Shown: positions 11,013 through 21,578 of the stretch, piece by piece
Layout of the letters: every line of letters begins with the position of its first letter
How positions within the stretch are numbered: position 1 is the first letter of the stretch
Program-made: the position numbers and the translations under genes
Assembly: GCF_010015585.1 (NCBI RefSeq)
Contig: NW_022985077.1
Location: 124,001-188,000 of the forward strand
Origin: Eremomyces bilateralis CBS 781.70
Taxonomy: Eukaryota; Ascomycota; Dothideomycetes; Eremomycetales; Eremomycetaceae
Reading direction: 5' to 3'
Length of the DNA: 64,000 nt
Notes under the pieces: generated by a model
The model's input: the letters and a program-made list of their open reading frames with translations, nothing else
Database searches by the model: none
What the model was told of the DNA's origin: nothing

Positions 11013-14000
11013 ATGACTGAGCAGGCGACGTTCATGGCTCAGGCGAGCGCAGGTTCGGCCTCTGGACCGGGCTCCGCGACATCCGCAGCCCACCCGAGTT
11101 TTAGAAGGTGAGTGATCCGCGTGGAGGGAGATCGTATAGATGCGGTTTTAAGGCCATCGGATTTTCTAACGACGTGGTTGAATGTATGCAGACAACGCGC
11201 TTCAAGAGCTTGCGAGGTATGTACGATCCACTCATGACGCCCTTTGTGGGATGATGCCTCGGTGCCGAGGCCACCGTTGAGAATTGCTTCAACTCGCTGA
11301 ACAATGAACCATCGATTCGCTGACTCTTTTGGCCACTTGAACAGACTTGTCATGCACGAAAAGTAAGTCGCTCCAACCTGATACGTTCCCAAATGACGAC
11401 CTGCCGGATCCTGACCGTCGATTCAGGTGCGATGCGATGCCGCCAGCCTCGGAGTTCCATGCACAAACTGCACCGCCTTTGGCATCGAATGTCGAATACC
11501 GACTCCGAAACGAAAGAAACCTCCGTCGAAAAGAGATGGCGACAGGTACACCAACCCGGAAATCGGGTAGCGGTGGATGCTGACAGAAACAGGGACAGCG
11601 ACCAAACCGACGAACGATCCCCACAAGCCTCAGAATCACCTGGATCACTCGCGCATCGCGACAAAGCGGGCTACAACACCTTGGATGGGACCCCATCGAC
11701 CAAGGTGGACGATGCCTACGCCGCCCAACTTGCCACACACAATGGGACCTACGTCCAATTCATGAAACCGAAATTCGCACGAGCACCGATCAAAGAAGCA
11801 GGCAGGGTCGCATATCTGGGAGAATCGTCGAATTTGACCTTACTAGTGCACGATCGATACGGCTCTACCGATGTCGTTCATTATCCGCTCCCCGACAACG
11901 TGCGAGGCGCGAAAGCCCGAGTCAGCGACTTGGATAACATGGAAGTCGAGATATTGCACCAACGGGGGGCCTTTCTCCTGCCACCTAGGGCGCTATGCGA
12001 CGAACTAGTTGAAGCATACTTCAAATGGGTGGCGCCAGTGGTGCCAGTGATCAACCGGAACAGGTTCATGCGACAATATCGAGATCCCAAAAACCCGCCA
12101 TCATTACTCCTATTGCAAGCTATCCTCCTGGCTGGATCCCGCGTTTGCACAAATTCGCAATTGATGGACTCCAGTGGCTCAACCACTCCAGCGGCAATGA
12201 CATTCTACAAGCGAGCAAAAGCCCTGTACGACGCGAACTACGAGGATGACAGAGTCACTATTGTTCAAGCCGTCATCCTCATGGGATGGTATTGGGAAGG
12301 CCCTGAAGGTGAGTGGGCTGCGTACTCTGATTTTGGGTGTGAATCTGACTGGTAGTAGATGTGACGAAAAATGTCTTCTACTGGAGCCGGGTCGCAATTG
12401 TCGTTGCACAAGGGTCGGGGATGCACCGAAGGTATGACCACGCCCCCTCTTTGCGAAGGACGATTCTCACCCAGCTTTAGCGTCGAAGGAACACAACTCA
12501 CTCGATCCGACAAGCGGCTATGGAAACGAATTTGGTGGACCCTGTTCGCTCGTGATCGGTCGGTTGCCGTTGCGCTGGGAAGGCCAGTTGCCATCAATCC
12601 TGAGGACTCCGACGTCGAGATGATATCGGAAGACGACTTCATCGAGGACGAGCCAGATCGACCCTCCGAATTCGCACCTGATCCAGTTCATGTCCAGTTT
12701 TTCATTCATTACGTCAAACTTTGTGAGATTATGGGTCTTGTCCTTTCTCAGCAGTACTCTGTTGCGTCGAAGTACAGACGGACGAACGCCATCGATCTTA
12801 CGCACAGCGATATGGCTCTTGCCGACTGGCTCCAGCACTGCCCCAAAGAAGTGTACTGGGAGCGGCCGCGGCACCACTTCTGGGCTGGCTTGTTGCACGC
12901 CAATTATTAGTATGGGACTCTTCCATCCTTTCTAGATATCAGCACTAATGTTTCGGTCTAGTACGACGCTCTGCCTGCTACACAGAGCACATATGCCTCC
13001 TGCCGGATCTCCCAAACCGGGCCCGCAGAACGGTTTCCTGGAAGAGAGAGCATATCCATCGAGGAACATTGCGTACGAAGCGGCGGGAATGATCACCTCG
13101 ATCATTGAAAGCTTGCAAGCCCATGACGAATTGAGATATACCCCTGCGTTCATGTGAGTATGACCGATACCATACCTGCCAATCTTTTCTGACTCCTTGA
13201 TAGTGTCTATAGTCTGTTCTCTGCTTTGATTATGCACGTCTACCAAATGAGATCATCAAACAAGTCGGTCGTTTCTGCTACTGAGCAAAGACTTCAAGTT
13301 TGTATGAACGCCCTCAAGGAGGTTTCCAAGGTCTGGCTTGTAGCGAAGATGGTACATACTCTCTTCGAATCCATCCTTGGGAACAAACTCCTCGAGGAAC
13401 GTCTCCAAAAGGCGGCTGGCAAACGACACAAAAAGCAACCGAAGATGAAGGAAGATCCTTCGACGTCGAAGCGGAAATTTCATGACATGGATGTGGGTTT
13501 CAATGGTCCGCCTGCCCCGCAAGTTTCTTACGAGCGCTCGCGCCCACAGACTCCATCCGGTGTCCCAGCGCCACAAGAAGAGCAACCGCAGGCAGCACCG
13601 CAGCAAGCGCAGTCCGGTGCTTCCCAGCAAACGATGCCAACCATCACATCCGCTTCGCCCCATCTGCCACGACAGAACACTGATGCGTTCATGGGCGGAC
13701 CGACGAACTCTCGTGGCGATACGCGTCCTACCACTCCTTTCAACCCCAGCTTCTCATACCCGGGGACCCCACCCGACCTCTTCCTCGTCACGCGCAACTC
13801 GCCGAACATCTCGCACGACGTCTGGCAGAACTTCCAGCCCGACCAGCTCTTCCCCGCCGACACCGTCTCGTTCCCGCAGATCTCGCCGGCCACACAGTCG
13901 ATCGTCGATCCGCAGCTGTCCCGCCAGCAGTCCATCCCGCAGCATATTCAAATGCAACCTGGCGGCAGCCAGATGCCCACTCAGCAGCAGATGCAGAATG

Positions 14001-14300
14001 ACATGCAGATGAACCCCGGGATGACGCCGCACCAGAACGATCCGCAGAGTTGGAACACCCACGTCGATGCGATGAACCAGGGATCGGGGAATGAGGATAC
14101 CTGGAGTAACAGTAGTCGGGGTGGCCCGATTGTGCCTATTGCCTTGAATGTGGAAGACTGGTACGTTATATTTTCCCGCTCAACACTGATCTGAGCATCC
14201 GTGGCTTGTTCTGCCTCTTCTTGAATGATTCTAACCCACATGAAAAAGGTTCCATTTCTTCGGGATTCACGGCGATGCAAATGGCCTGAACGGGTTCTAA
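11013..14300 (+). CDS. Zn2Cys6 transcription factor, FarA/CTF1-beta type
   Basis: This is a binuclear zinc-cluster regulator. Its DNA-binding domain closely resembles cutinase transcription factor 1 beta and Aspergillus FarA, which activate fatty-acid catabolism genes through CCGAGG/CCTCGG elements. Ten exons fit: 11013-11107, 11192-11216, 11345-11362, 11427-11545, 11587-12308, 12359-12431, 12481-12909, 12962-13153, 13204-14160 and 14249-14300, giving 893 residues. The cluster cysteines are at 39, 42, 49, 58, 61 and 68 (CETCHARKVRC, then PCTNCTAFGIEC), followed by a basic PTPKRKK linker. The cluster is spread over three exons, one of only 18 nt. The middle (exons 5-9) is a fungal_trans domain, then comes a Gln/Pro-rich tail. 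The protein ends in VEDWFHFFGIHGDANG, typical of this subfamily. All joins keep frame. The ortholog name is inference; a paralog is possible. Confidence 0.88.
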
Positions 14301-15644
14301 TGCTTATGCTATCACGGAAAAGCACCATGGTCGTCAAGAAACGGGCCTAATCAGTCGATTTATGTGTACATCGACGAATTCGGCTACGCGAGTCCCGAGG
14401 CCATGGTTCATCGCCACCGGACCACCTCTCGATTGGAATTCATTTCATCCGAGCCGCCGAAGTTGAGATTGCAATCGTGATACAGGACATGCTCATAACC
14501 CAAAAGATGGAAAACGGAAGAATCACGCTATCCTTACTTCCGGTCTGCCGAGACTGAGATTTGTCACCTCCCCCGTGCTCTTCGTTGTCCCCATTCGGAG
14601 CGAACCCTTCACGAACAGCTGGTTCCCGGAATCCCCCAAAAAAATTCTGCTGACAATATTCTCTCGTGGCGAAATATGGAATATGCAATTGATATATATG
14701 CGCTCTTTTTACGGTTTGATATTTGGAAATATCCGCAAGTGAGGTATATGGATTATGGGGTCGCTCATTATGGACAATCTAGTTAATGCTGCACGAGAAA
14801 TGATGGGGGAGTCCACTCGCGTTTCCATGCGGTCATTCCGTTTCATTTTCAAACGATTGCGTTCGACGTTCTTCTGCACAAAATTGCAAGGTTTTCAAAT
14901 GTATGATATATGTACGCTCGGTCCGAGCCAGATGAGAATGCCAATAGTTTCGGTTGGTATCAATATCACCCGATGACCTCCACTGAATATCGTGAAGCGC
15001 TTCAGGGGGTCTCCTTGTCATTTCATTGTTCCACAATGGTTCCGCAGAACCATGTTACATACAAGTCGTTCAGACGGATCGGATCTTGTGCGTGAGAGAT
15101 CGGACAGGAGATATGTGCGAGCTCCAGTTCATGTAACGCCGGCTGCGCTGCCGATCACCCTGGACGTTCCAAATCAATCAGCGGTTCAAGGCTGAGCTGA
15201 ATCTTCCCTCGCTAATCCCTATCGGCGTGATCGCACAACATGGTGACCGTGCTTCGAGGATCGATCAGAATGCCATGGATTAAGATCGCCCCTTTATTCC
15301 TGGTAGCGACCCGAGGCCCGTAGTTCACTCGTAACGCATCTCCCGTTTCCTGACGAAGGGGTGGTCGGTAGATGAAGCGCAGAAGACTGAGTTCGGTATT
15401 GTACAGATGGGCCAGTCGTGAGATCTGCATCGCAGTGCCATGGTGGCTGTTGGATGAAGTAACAGTAGGTCTCATGCTTTGGTGTTTGTGTGGACTTGAA
15501 ACCATCCTCATTGCCGATGTGTTGCGCCCAGCTGACGCACTGTACCAAGTCGGGCAGCTCAAAGGTCGAGTGGCGAATCCATTCGAGGTACTAGATTCCA
15601 TAAAACGGTATTGTTCGAAGGTATCAAACATCGTTTACTGAATA
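14301..15644. other. Intergenic region 3' of two convergent genes
   Basis: This region lies between the 3' ends of the FarA/CTF1-like gene (+) and VPS18 (-). It should hold both 3' UTRs. Apart from the weak minus-strand frame at 15212-15631 I see nothing supportable. No repeats or RNA genes were recognised. Confidence 0.45.
15212..15631 (-). CDS. Weak hypothetical open frame, 139 codons
   Basis: I do not recognise this protein. A 139-codon frame begins with ATG only 14 bp past the VPS18 stop and runs in the same direction. Its second half reads like ordinary protein (LSLLRFIYRPPLRQETGDA, VNYGPRVATRNKGAILIHGI), whereas the first half is Ser/Thr-rich and resembles chance. A second minus-strand frame (15294-15548) overlaps it, and an intron could join parts of the two. 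It could be a small gene, a decayed gene, or VPS18 3' UTR sequence. The close spacing argues against an independent promoter. Confidence 0.22.
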   Translation of the reverse strand: MFDTFEQYRFMESSTSNGFATRPLSCPTWYSASAGRNTSAMRMVSSPHKHQSMRPTVTSSNSHHGTAMQISRLAHLYNTELSLLRFIYRPPLRQETGDALRVNYGPRVATRNKGAILIHGILIDPRSTVTMLCDHADRD

Positions 15645-18600
15645 TTACAGAGCCCATTCGCTATGGTCGTCGGTAGGAAGCACAAATGGCTCGTCAATGC
15701 GCTTGACGGCCATTTCACTGCACAAAACACTGCGACAAATCAGTACCAGTCCGTTAAATGCAACTGATCGGTGTGACTCACCAAGCACTCGCGACAAGCG
15801 CGTCGAGTTCTTTGATCAGCTTCTCCCGGCTCGCGCCTAGACTCGTCCCTTTACTCACTTCCACCTGTAGTTCTCGGATACGGCGACTGCGACCAATGCC
15901 TGCCTGTTCGACTACCATATTCCCTAGACAATCTCCGTGGAACGCATGCTGGCACGCGAAAACGAAGAACTGCCTGGATAGCAACGGCAGCCTGCAGATA
16001 TAGCATCGCTCCCCGGGTTCAACGATTGCATATCGTTGGTCGAGTGCCTTGATGTCGGTCTTGATGTGCTGAGCAGTCACGGCGCTTTCGTCCATCTCTT
16101 TCTTGAGCTCGTCGATATGCCGGGAATATTCTTCCAGAGCTACACAGATCTCTTCCTTGAAGTCGTCGATGACGACAAAGTCAGGAAACAACGGAATAAG
16201 GTCTTCAATCCGCAGCAGCTCGCAGCGCTTCAGGAACTCGATCGCGGTCTTGACGCCGCTCGACTCGGAGATTACCTTCTTGGCGACGGCGAGCCAGAGT
16301 TTGCGGCGAAGGCCCGGGTTGTTGATGGGTTTATCTGCAATGGAGCTCGCTAGCTCGATGGCGTCATGCTTGAGTGCTAAATCGACCGCTTGGACATACT
16401 GGCCCATTGAGTTGTAGATGTGTACACATGAATGCACTCGTTTGTGCTGAATACAAAGCCGCAGAGCAAAGTCCGCGTCGTAGTTTTGTTCCTGCGCATA
16501 CGATTGTGCTTCAAGGTATGTCAAAAGGGCGGACTCATCTTTCGAAGGATGAGCAGCGTAGATGGATATGAGAGTATTGTGGATCGCGGCGTCAATGGAT
16601 TGACGTTGGTTGATCTCATAGGAGAGGTAGCGGATCGCCTGATTCTGGCTTAACGGGACATCGGCAAGTTTGTTGTAGTTCAGCAGCGCAGGAATGAGCC
16701 GCCTTGCCTCGAGATTGGATTGTCGCATCAGGATATCAACCGTCTCCACTGGCACATTCGCCATGAGCACAGTGCTGTACTTATAGAAGATCTCCGGTTC
16801 GGTTTGCTTTCTTAGGACAGCGAGACTTTCAGCCCATCTTTCCCTTTGAACCCAGTAAGAGAGCACATAGTTGTAGTCATTCACAACCGTAGCAAAGTGC
16901 AGGAGTTCCTCCTCCCTGCCATGGCTGCTGATGATATCATACGTGGTCTTCGGATCTAAATCTGCCTTGTGCCGTAACACAAAGTCTTGAAACTCACGGC
17001 GGATGACGGCAAGCTGATCTTTGCTATCTGCAGTGTTCATACCCTCGGTGAGTTCGGCTTTCGAAGTGATGGCATCATCTAGGGTATTCAACTTTGCCAT
17101 ATAAATCTCGATGAGCCAAGTCGCCAGCATGATTCGCTGCATGGTCGACGTTCGCTTCATCATGGAAAGCTTCGTGGTCAGGTATGCGCGGAGCGCGTCT
17201 TGCTCGCCATTGTCTATGAAAGTCAATGCGACTTGTTCGAAGGGTTTCGAACTTCTCCCGTAGACGGTGGCTGCTTCCAGATATTGGCCTTTCTGTACAA
17301 GATAATCTCCCGATGCGGTCGCCACTGCGTCCTTTTCGGTGGCACTCTTTGCATGTTGCGATGCGGCCTCGAATTGCTGTTGTTTGAGGAGGATTTTCCA
17401 AATATCGCGGCCTTCGTCATTCGCAACGATTTCGAATATAGTTTGCTCAGTGAACAACCAGAACGTGTTCTTGGTGAGATCAGCAACGAGACCCAGTGCC
17501 TTCTCATCTTGCTCCAGAACCGGTTGGTCGTAGACAACCGAGTGGTCGAGCTGGTTAATCGCAACAATTCGCCCCTCCACGAGTTGAAGGATGTGCCACT
17601 GGCTGAGCATCGTCGATGAAATAGTCGGGTAATTGTTCTTTCTGCGGCCACTCGTACCTGGCAGAGGAATCTGGTTTCTTGCAAGTAGTTTTGACTCCGC
17701 GAACACTTTATTGCCAAGACTCCCGATGTCATCTGAAGCGGAGAGCTTGCCGTGCAAGATACCCTGCGAGGAAAGCCAGGCGTATAATCTTTCGTAGCCT
17801 TCTGTTATTGATAAATACATCTCCTGGGGTTGTGGCGATACTGTCAAGGAAGACGGTGCTGTTGAGCTCGCTTGGGCTGCTTCGGACACGGCGGGGTGTT
17901 CGCTATCGAATAGCTTGGAGAAGATGGATCCGCTTCCTTCATGACCATGCCTCCCGGCCTTTCCCACGAAATGAAGAAGTCTATTGGGAGTTGCGACAAG
18001 GACTCTCCTTGTGTCCGCCCTGCCTGGTACCATTTCGGTGAAAAGGCCCGTTACAGGGCCGTCGGGGCATTTATAGACCTGTTTGAGATACTTCTCTTCC
18101 CTGCGATAGAACTCCTGGGATGGCTCGATGTATACTTCATACACATTTCCATCTCCTGATCCAATCAATATTTCCCTGGTCGACGCGGTTGGGTTCGAGG
18201 GACTCCACGCAACACATTCTATTGGGACTCCCTTCAGCCGGGAGAGCACTTTCGGCTGCCGGGATTGTGAATGTAGATAGAAGTTCTCGCTGAGGGAGGT
18301 AGTGATGATCAAGTGGGATGCGGTCGGATCCAGGAACATGAGACGGATGACGCCAATTTCGGAAGCCTTCTTGGGAAGATCAATATCTGGAAGACAGTCA
18401 ATCCTAGGCCCTTCCGCAGTCCAAGTGTTTGCACCTACCGTCAATGTCCTCGGGGCTATCGAGGTCTATCCGCAATATCCTACCAGAAGACAGGGCAAGA
18501 ATGAGGACATTGTCGGCCACCTGTGCGGCGACAAAGTCGGATGAGACATCAAACTGCAACGATACCCGTTCGACATTGAATATTGGAAGACTCGTCTCGG

Positions 18601-18652
18601 AGAGCTCCTGCATGGCGGTTGGATAACTGACTGCGGCAGCGTGGAAGGCCAT
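15645..18652 (-). CDS. VPS18: Vacuolar sorting protein VPS18 (Pep3)
   Basis: This is the Vps18/Pep3 core subunit shared by the HOPS and CORVET tethering complexes at vacuole and endosome membranes. Three exons, complement(15645-15729, 15782-18386, 18439-18652), with introns of 48-52 bp give 967 residues, normal for fungi. The N-terminal beta-propeller includes SEIGVIRLMFLDPTASHLII and SRQPKVLSRLKGVPIECVAW. A clathrin-repeat helical region covers most of the second half. The RING-H2 finger starts at 866 (CYICRLPLL, then FACQHAFHGDCL). Its last Cys pair, CVLC at 940-943, is supplied by the small third exon, so reading through to the TGA at 15778 would lose it. The protein ends in HSEWAL, as in other fungal Vps18. 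The start at 18652 opens a well-conserved first exon. Confidence 0.94.
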
Positions 18653-18855
18653 GTCTATTCGAAGAGGCGGGTGAAGCTCACGATAGCGTGGCTTGTGGAT
18701 AGAGACATATCACAAGTGGCGGTTATTGCATTCGCTAGCTTGTAAAGACATTGATGGCAACAGCTCATCTGGAGCTGTAGTGGAAGGTCGGATAATAGCT
18801 CATCGATGGTCTGGAGCTATTGCTCAGTGAGGAGAGTGAGGTCAGGGTCAGCAGG

Positions 18856-18982
18856 CATTAAGGCAGCAGTTTAGGCAGCCTCCGCGGTGATTATCGCCTC
18901 ATGTCCTCGTCACCCTGCCTGCGTGTTATGTAAGGCAGAAGCAGCGATTAAGGCAGCAATTAGGGCAGCGATTAAGGCATAA
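18856..18982 (+). repeat. Degenerate 12-bp tandem repeat ATTAAGGCAGCR
   Basis: Copies of a 12-bp unit close to ATTAAGGCAGCA recur. Three adjacent units run at 18947-18982 (ATTAAGGCAGCA, ATTAGGGCAGCG, ATTAAGGCATAA), and looser copies lie at 18856-18880 and around 18930. It sits about 200-330 bp upstream of the VPS18 start, inside the shared promoter space. No function is known to me. Confidence 0.6.
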
Positions 18983-19102
18983 ATTAATCGCAATACTAAG
19001 TCAGCGTTCGTCCAACTACAGGTGCCATTAGCGCATATATCTCCTCGCTAATCACGTGAGGTGCCACGATATTTCACCGGACGACTTAACGGAAATTGGG
19101 AT

Positions 19103-19134
19103 GATGATCCTTCGATGATCCTTCGATGATCTTC
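19103..19134 (+). repeat. 11-bp tandem repeat GATGATCCTTC, about three copies
   Basis: Two exact copies of GATGATCCTTC are followed by a third, GATGATCTTC, that is one base shorter. The array is short and intergenic. It looks like a simple slippage repeat. Confidence 0.7.
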
Positions 19135-20106
19135 GATTACCGGGGCGGAATGCAGCCATTGAGATCCAATCAAGTGAATCGTGATAGCCTAGAAAGTGGG
19201 AACATACTACATGTACAGTAAGTCAATGAGACCAACGGTCAGCGCTTAAGTTAACAATAGTAATAGATTCGCTCAATTGCTGATCACTGTTAAGTGGTAA
19301 CACCACCGTCCAACATCAACACTGTTCCAGGCGAACCTGGATTATTGCACTTGTTTCGTCTTCGAAGCATTACCATTTTTTCACTATAAGTAAGAGTATT
19401 ACCGTACTGATGATTGCATTTTGATTTTCGATGCCCGAATTTAATATGTATGGTGTTATTATATCATGGGCTGCGCAACAAGTCTGATTTTAGCAGAGGT
19501 CGAACTTATGCCACATGTGTGTATGTGAGCAGGTGGCACCTCACCATGTGCATGTTCTTCAATCTTCAGAGTTCAGCCCTGGGCCGTGGCCCATCCCGTA
19601 TCCGAGGGTCAGTGTTGAATCCGCGCCTTACGAGATTCAATTATGGTGGGGCAACTTTATATGTGTCAACTGTGTACTGTGTAGCGTGTACGGATACGCC
19701 GTACGGAATACAGTGCAGAGATGACCCGAGGGTGGGGCCAAGCCGCCCAGCTAGGGGCATTGACGGTGCTGCGTACGTAGTACATTCTACCATGGAGACC
19801 TCCCGGCCCCCCCTCCTGGAACTGATCTAGGGGCCGAATCCTTCTCCACAGCCCCCTAAACGCTGACTTCGTGCATCGGTAACTGTTCGATGACGGATAT
19901 GATCAACAGCAACGGTGAGACTCTGGAGAGTGGAAACTCAGCCGTGTAACTTTGCACCTCTACCGTGTGACTTTGCGCCCCTATATTCTTTCTTCCTCAT
20001 CAAAATATGCATCGAGCAGCAACAGTTCCCACCGTCCCATCGTCTTTCACTGTACGACTGAATTGAGTGAAAACATAATCGATCCCGTTCGCCTTACTTA
20101 GGAGCT

Positions 20107-21257
20107 ATGAGTACGTCCGACGGGTCTCAGACCTTCGACAGTAATACTTGGTATCATCTCACGGAAACTCGTGTCGACGATGACCCGACCGAACAGTTCA
20201 AGTCGTCCTTGCAGATATTAGACGAGGGCGGCCTTCGAGTTTTCCAATGGAAAGTGCTAGGAGACAGCAGCAACCCGCACTTGTGGCAGTTTCAACCTAT
20301 CGACAATATTCCGAATCGATATCAGATCCGCAACGGCAAAACCACTACCCGCCGACAACTGTCGGTATGCTTTAATCCAAATGAGGAAGATAAAAGCAAA
20401 TCACGACCATGTATGGCTGAGTCGGCGAATGTGGATGAGCAAAAATGGGAGTTCATCCCATGGGGCGACGTCATTGGATCGTACAAGATCATAAATGCGA
20501 AGAATGGGAGCGATTACAACGTGGATGTGCATCCCGGAAGTGCGCTTTTTATGTCCAGCGACCTAGACGAATCGGTACCGAGACCAGCGCAGCGATGGCT
20601 GATATCGAGCTACACCACTGTCAATGATGGCATATATTCGACAACAGTCGTAGGGGTAAGTCTCACCATCGTGATGATCTTTTGGATCAGGTTTGACCAG
20701 GAATATAGGGCTCGAAAACCGCATCCTCTTCTCCTGCATCCACAAGTGCCATACCAACCACTACCTCTCCATCGCCCGAATCAACTTCAACCGAGCCGGC
20801 CGCCGAGCCGGCCGCCGAGCCGGCCGCCGAGCCCGCCTCCGAGAGTTCATCTTTGTCAGCAGGCGCAGCAGCTGGTATCGGGGTTGGCGTGGGTCTTGCC
20901 GTGATATTCGTTGTGCTTGGCGCGCTGTTTCTGATATGGCGCAGGCGTGGAAAGAAAAAGGCGGGGGCAGTCGTCGAATTGGAGAGTCCAGCCAACCCGG
21001 AGGCGCCTCCTGCTGAACCAAAGCCCGCCGCCTTCGGGTATTACTCTCCTGGCTCCGACACGGAGAAAAAGACCGCAACTGTGCCGCTGCAGGAGGTGGA
21101 AGGCTCGCAAGTGCAGGAGATGGAGGGATCAAAACCGGATGCCGCGCCCGCGTCCCAACCTCTCTCGCCCGCACCCCAAACTCTCTCGCCCGCATCCCCT
21201 CAACAAACCCCTCAACAAACTGTCTCGTCTGAATCCCCCCAACGTTTCTCAACCTAA
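20107..21257 (+). CDS. Single-pass membrane protein with ricin-B-like ectodomain
   Basis: Two exons, 20107-20655 and 20709-21257, join in phase 0 over a 53-bp intron (GTAAGT...TAG) to give 365 residues. Residues 1-165 look like a beta-trefoil of the ricin-B lectin type: three repeats end in LWQF (about 58), KWEF (about 110) and RWLI (about 165), evenly spaced. A Ser/Thr/Pro-rich stalk follows, including three copies of EPAA. Then comes one transmembrane helix (GIGVGVGLAVIFVVLGALFL), flanked by WRRRGKKK as a stop-transfer signal. The cytoplasmic tail is Pro/Gln/Ser-rich. The shape is that of a fungal plasma-membrane sensor or lectin-like receptor, but no N-terminal signal peptide is visible. 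The ligand is unknown. The trefoil call rests on repeat spacing only. Confidence 0.72.
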
Positions 21258-21578
21258 ACATTAAGTTTCTCCTTCACACCCCCCCTCTCTCGGGCGCTGT
21301 ACATATACCTTGCCACGCATTTACATCTGGGAGCACGGCATTGCGTGTGGTCCTAGGGATACCCCACGGTTCCATGTGAGGAACACTAGTCAGAATACAC
21401 TGGTAATGGAATTAGGAGCTTCAAGTGGTGTTATAATTGCAGATTTCGGATTGCTTGAAACAGGAGACGCTTTCGCTAAAATGCTACATTCATGCCGGAT
21501 TGTGATCTTTGCACGCCCATTCATTCCCAGGGATATATTTCAAACACATATTCCTCAGACATAACGAATCCAATCATA
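21258..21578. other. Short convergent 3' intergenic region
   Basis: This 321-bp segment separates the stops of the ricin-B/TM gene and the large zinc-cluster gene. It should contain both 3' UTRs. No feature was recognised. Confidence 0.5.

Larger units (their letters stand above)
18653..20106. other. Intergenic region with short tandem repeats
   Basis: This is the divergent space between VPS18 (-) and the ricin-B/TM gene (+), so it should contain both promoters. It holds two small degenerate tandem repeat patches, listed separately. The rest has no gene; the 138-codon frame at 19414-19830 has no recognisable feature. Confidence 0.5.

Noticed and set aside
11264-11269. CCGAGG, a FarA-type site, inside the FarA/CTF1-like gene's second intron
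   Set aside because: A six-base match is expected by chance and lies in an intron, so it was not called as an autoregulatory site.
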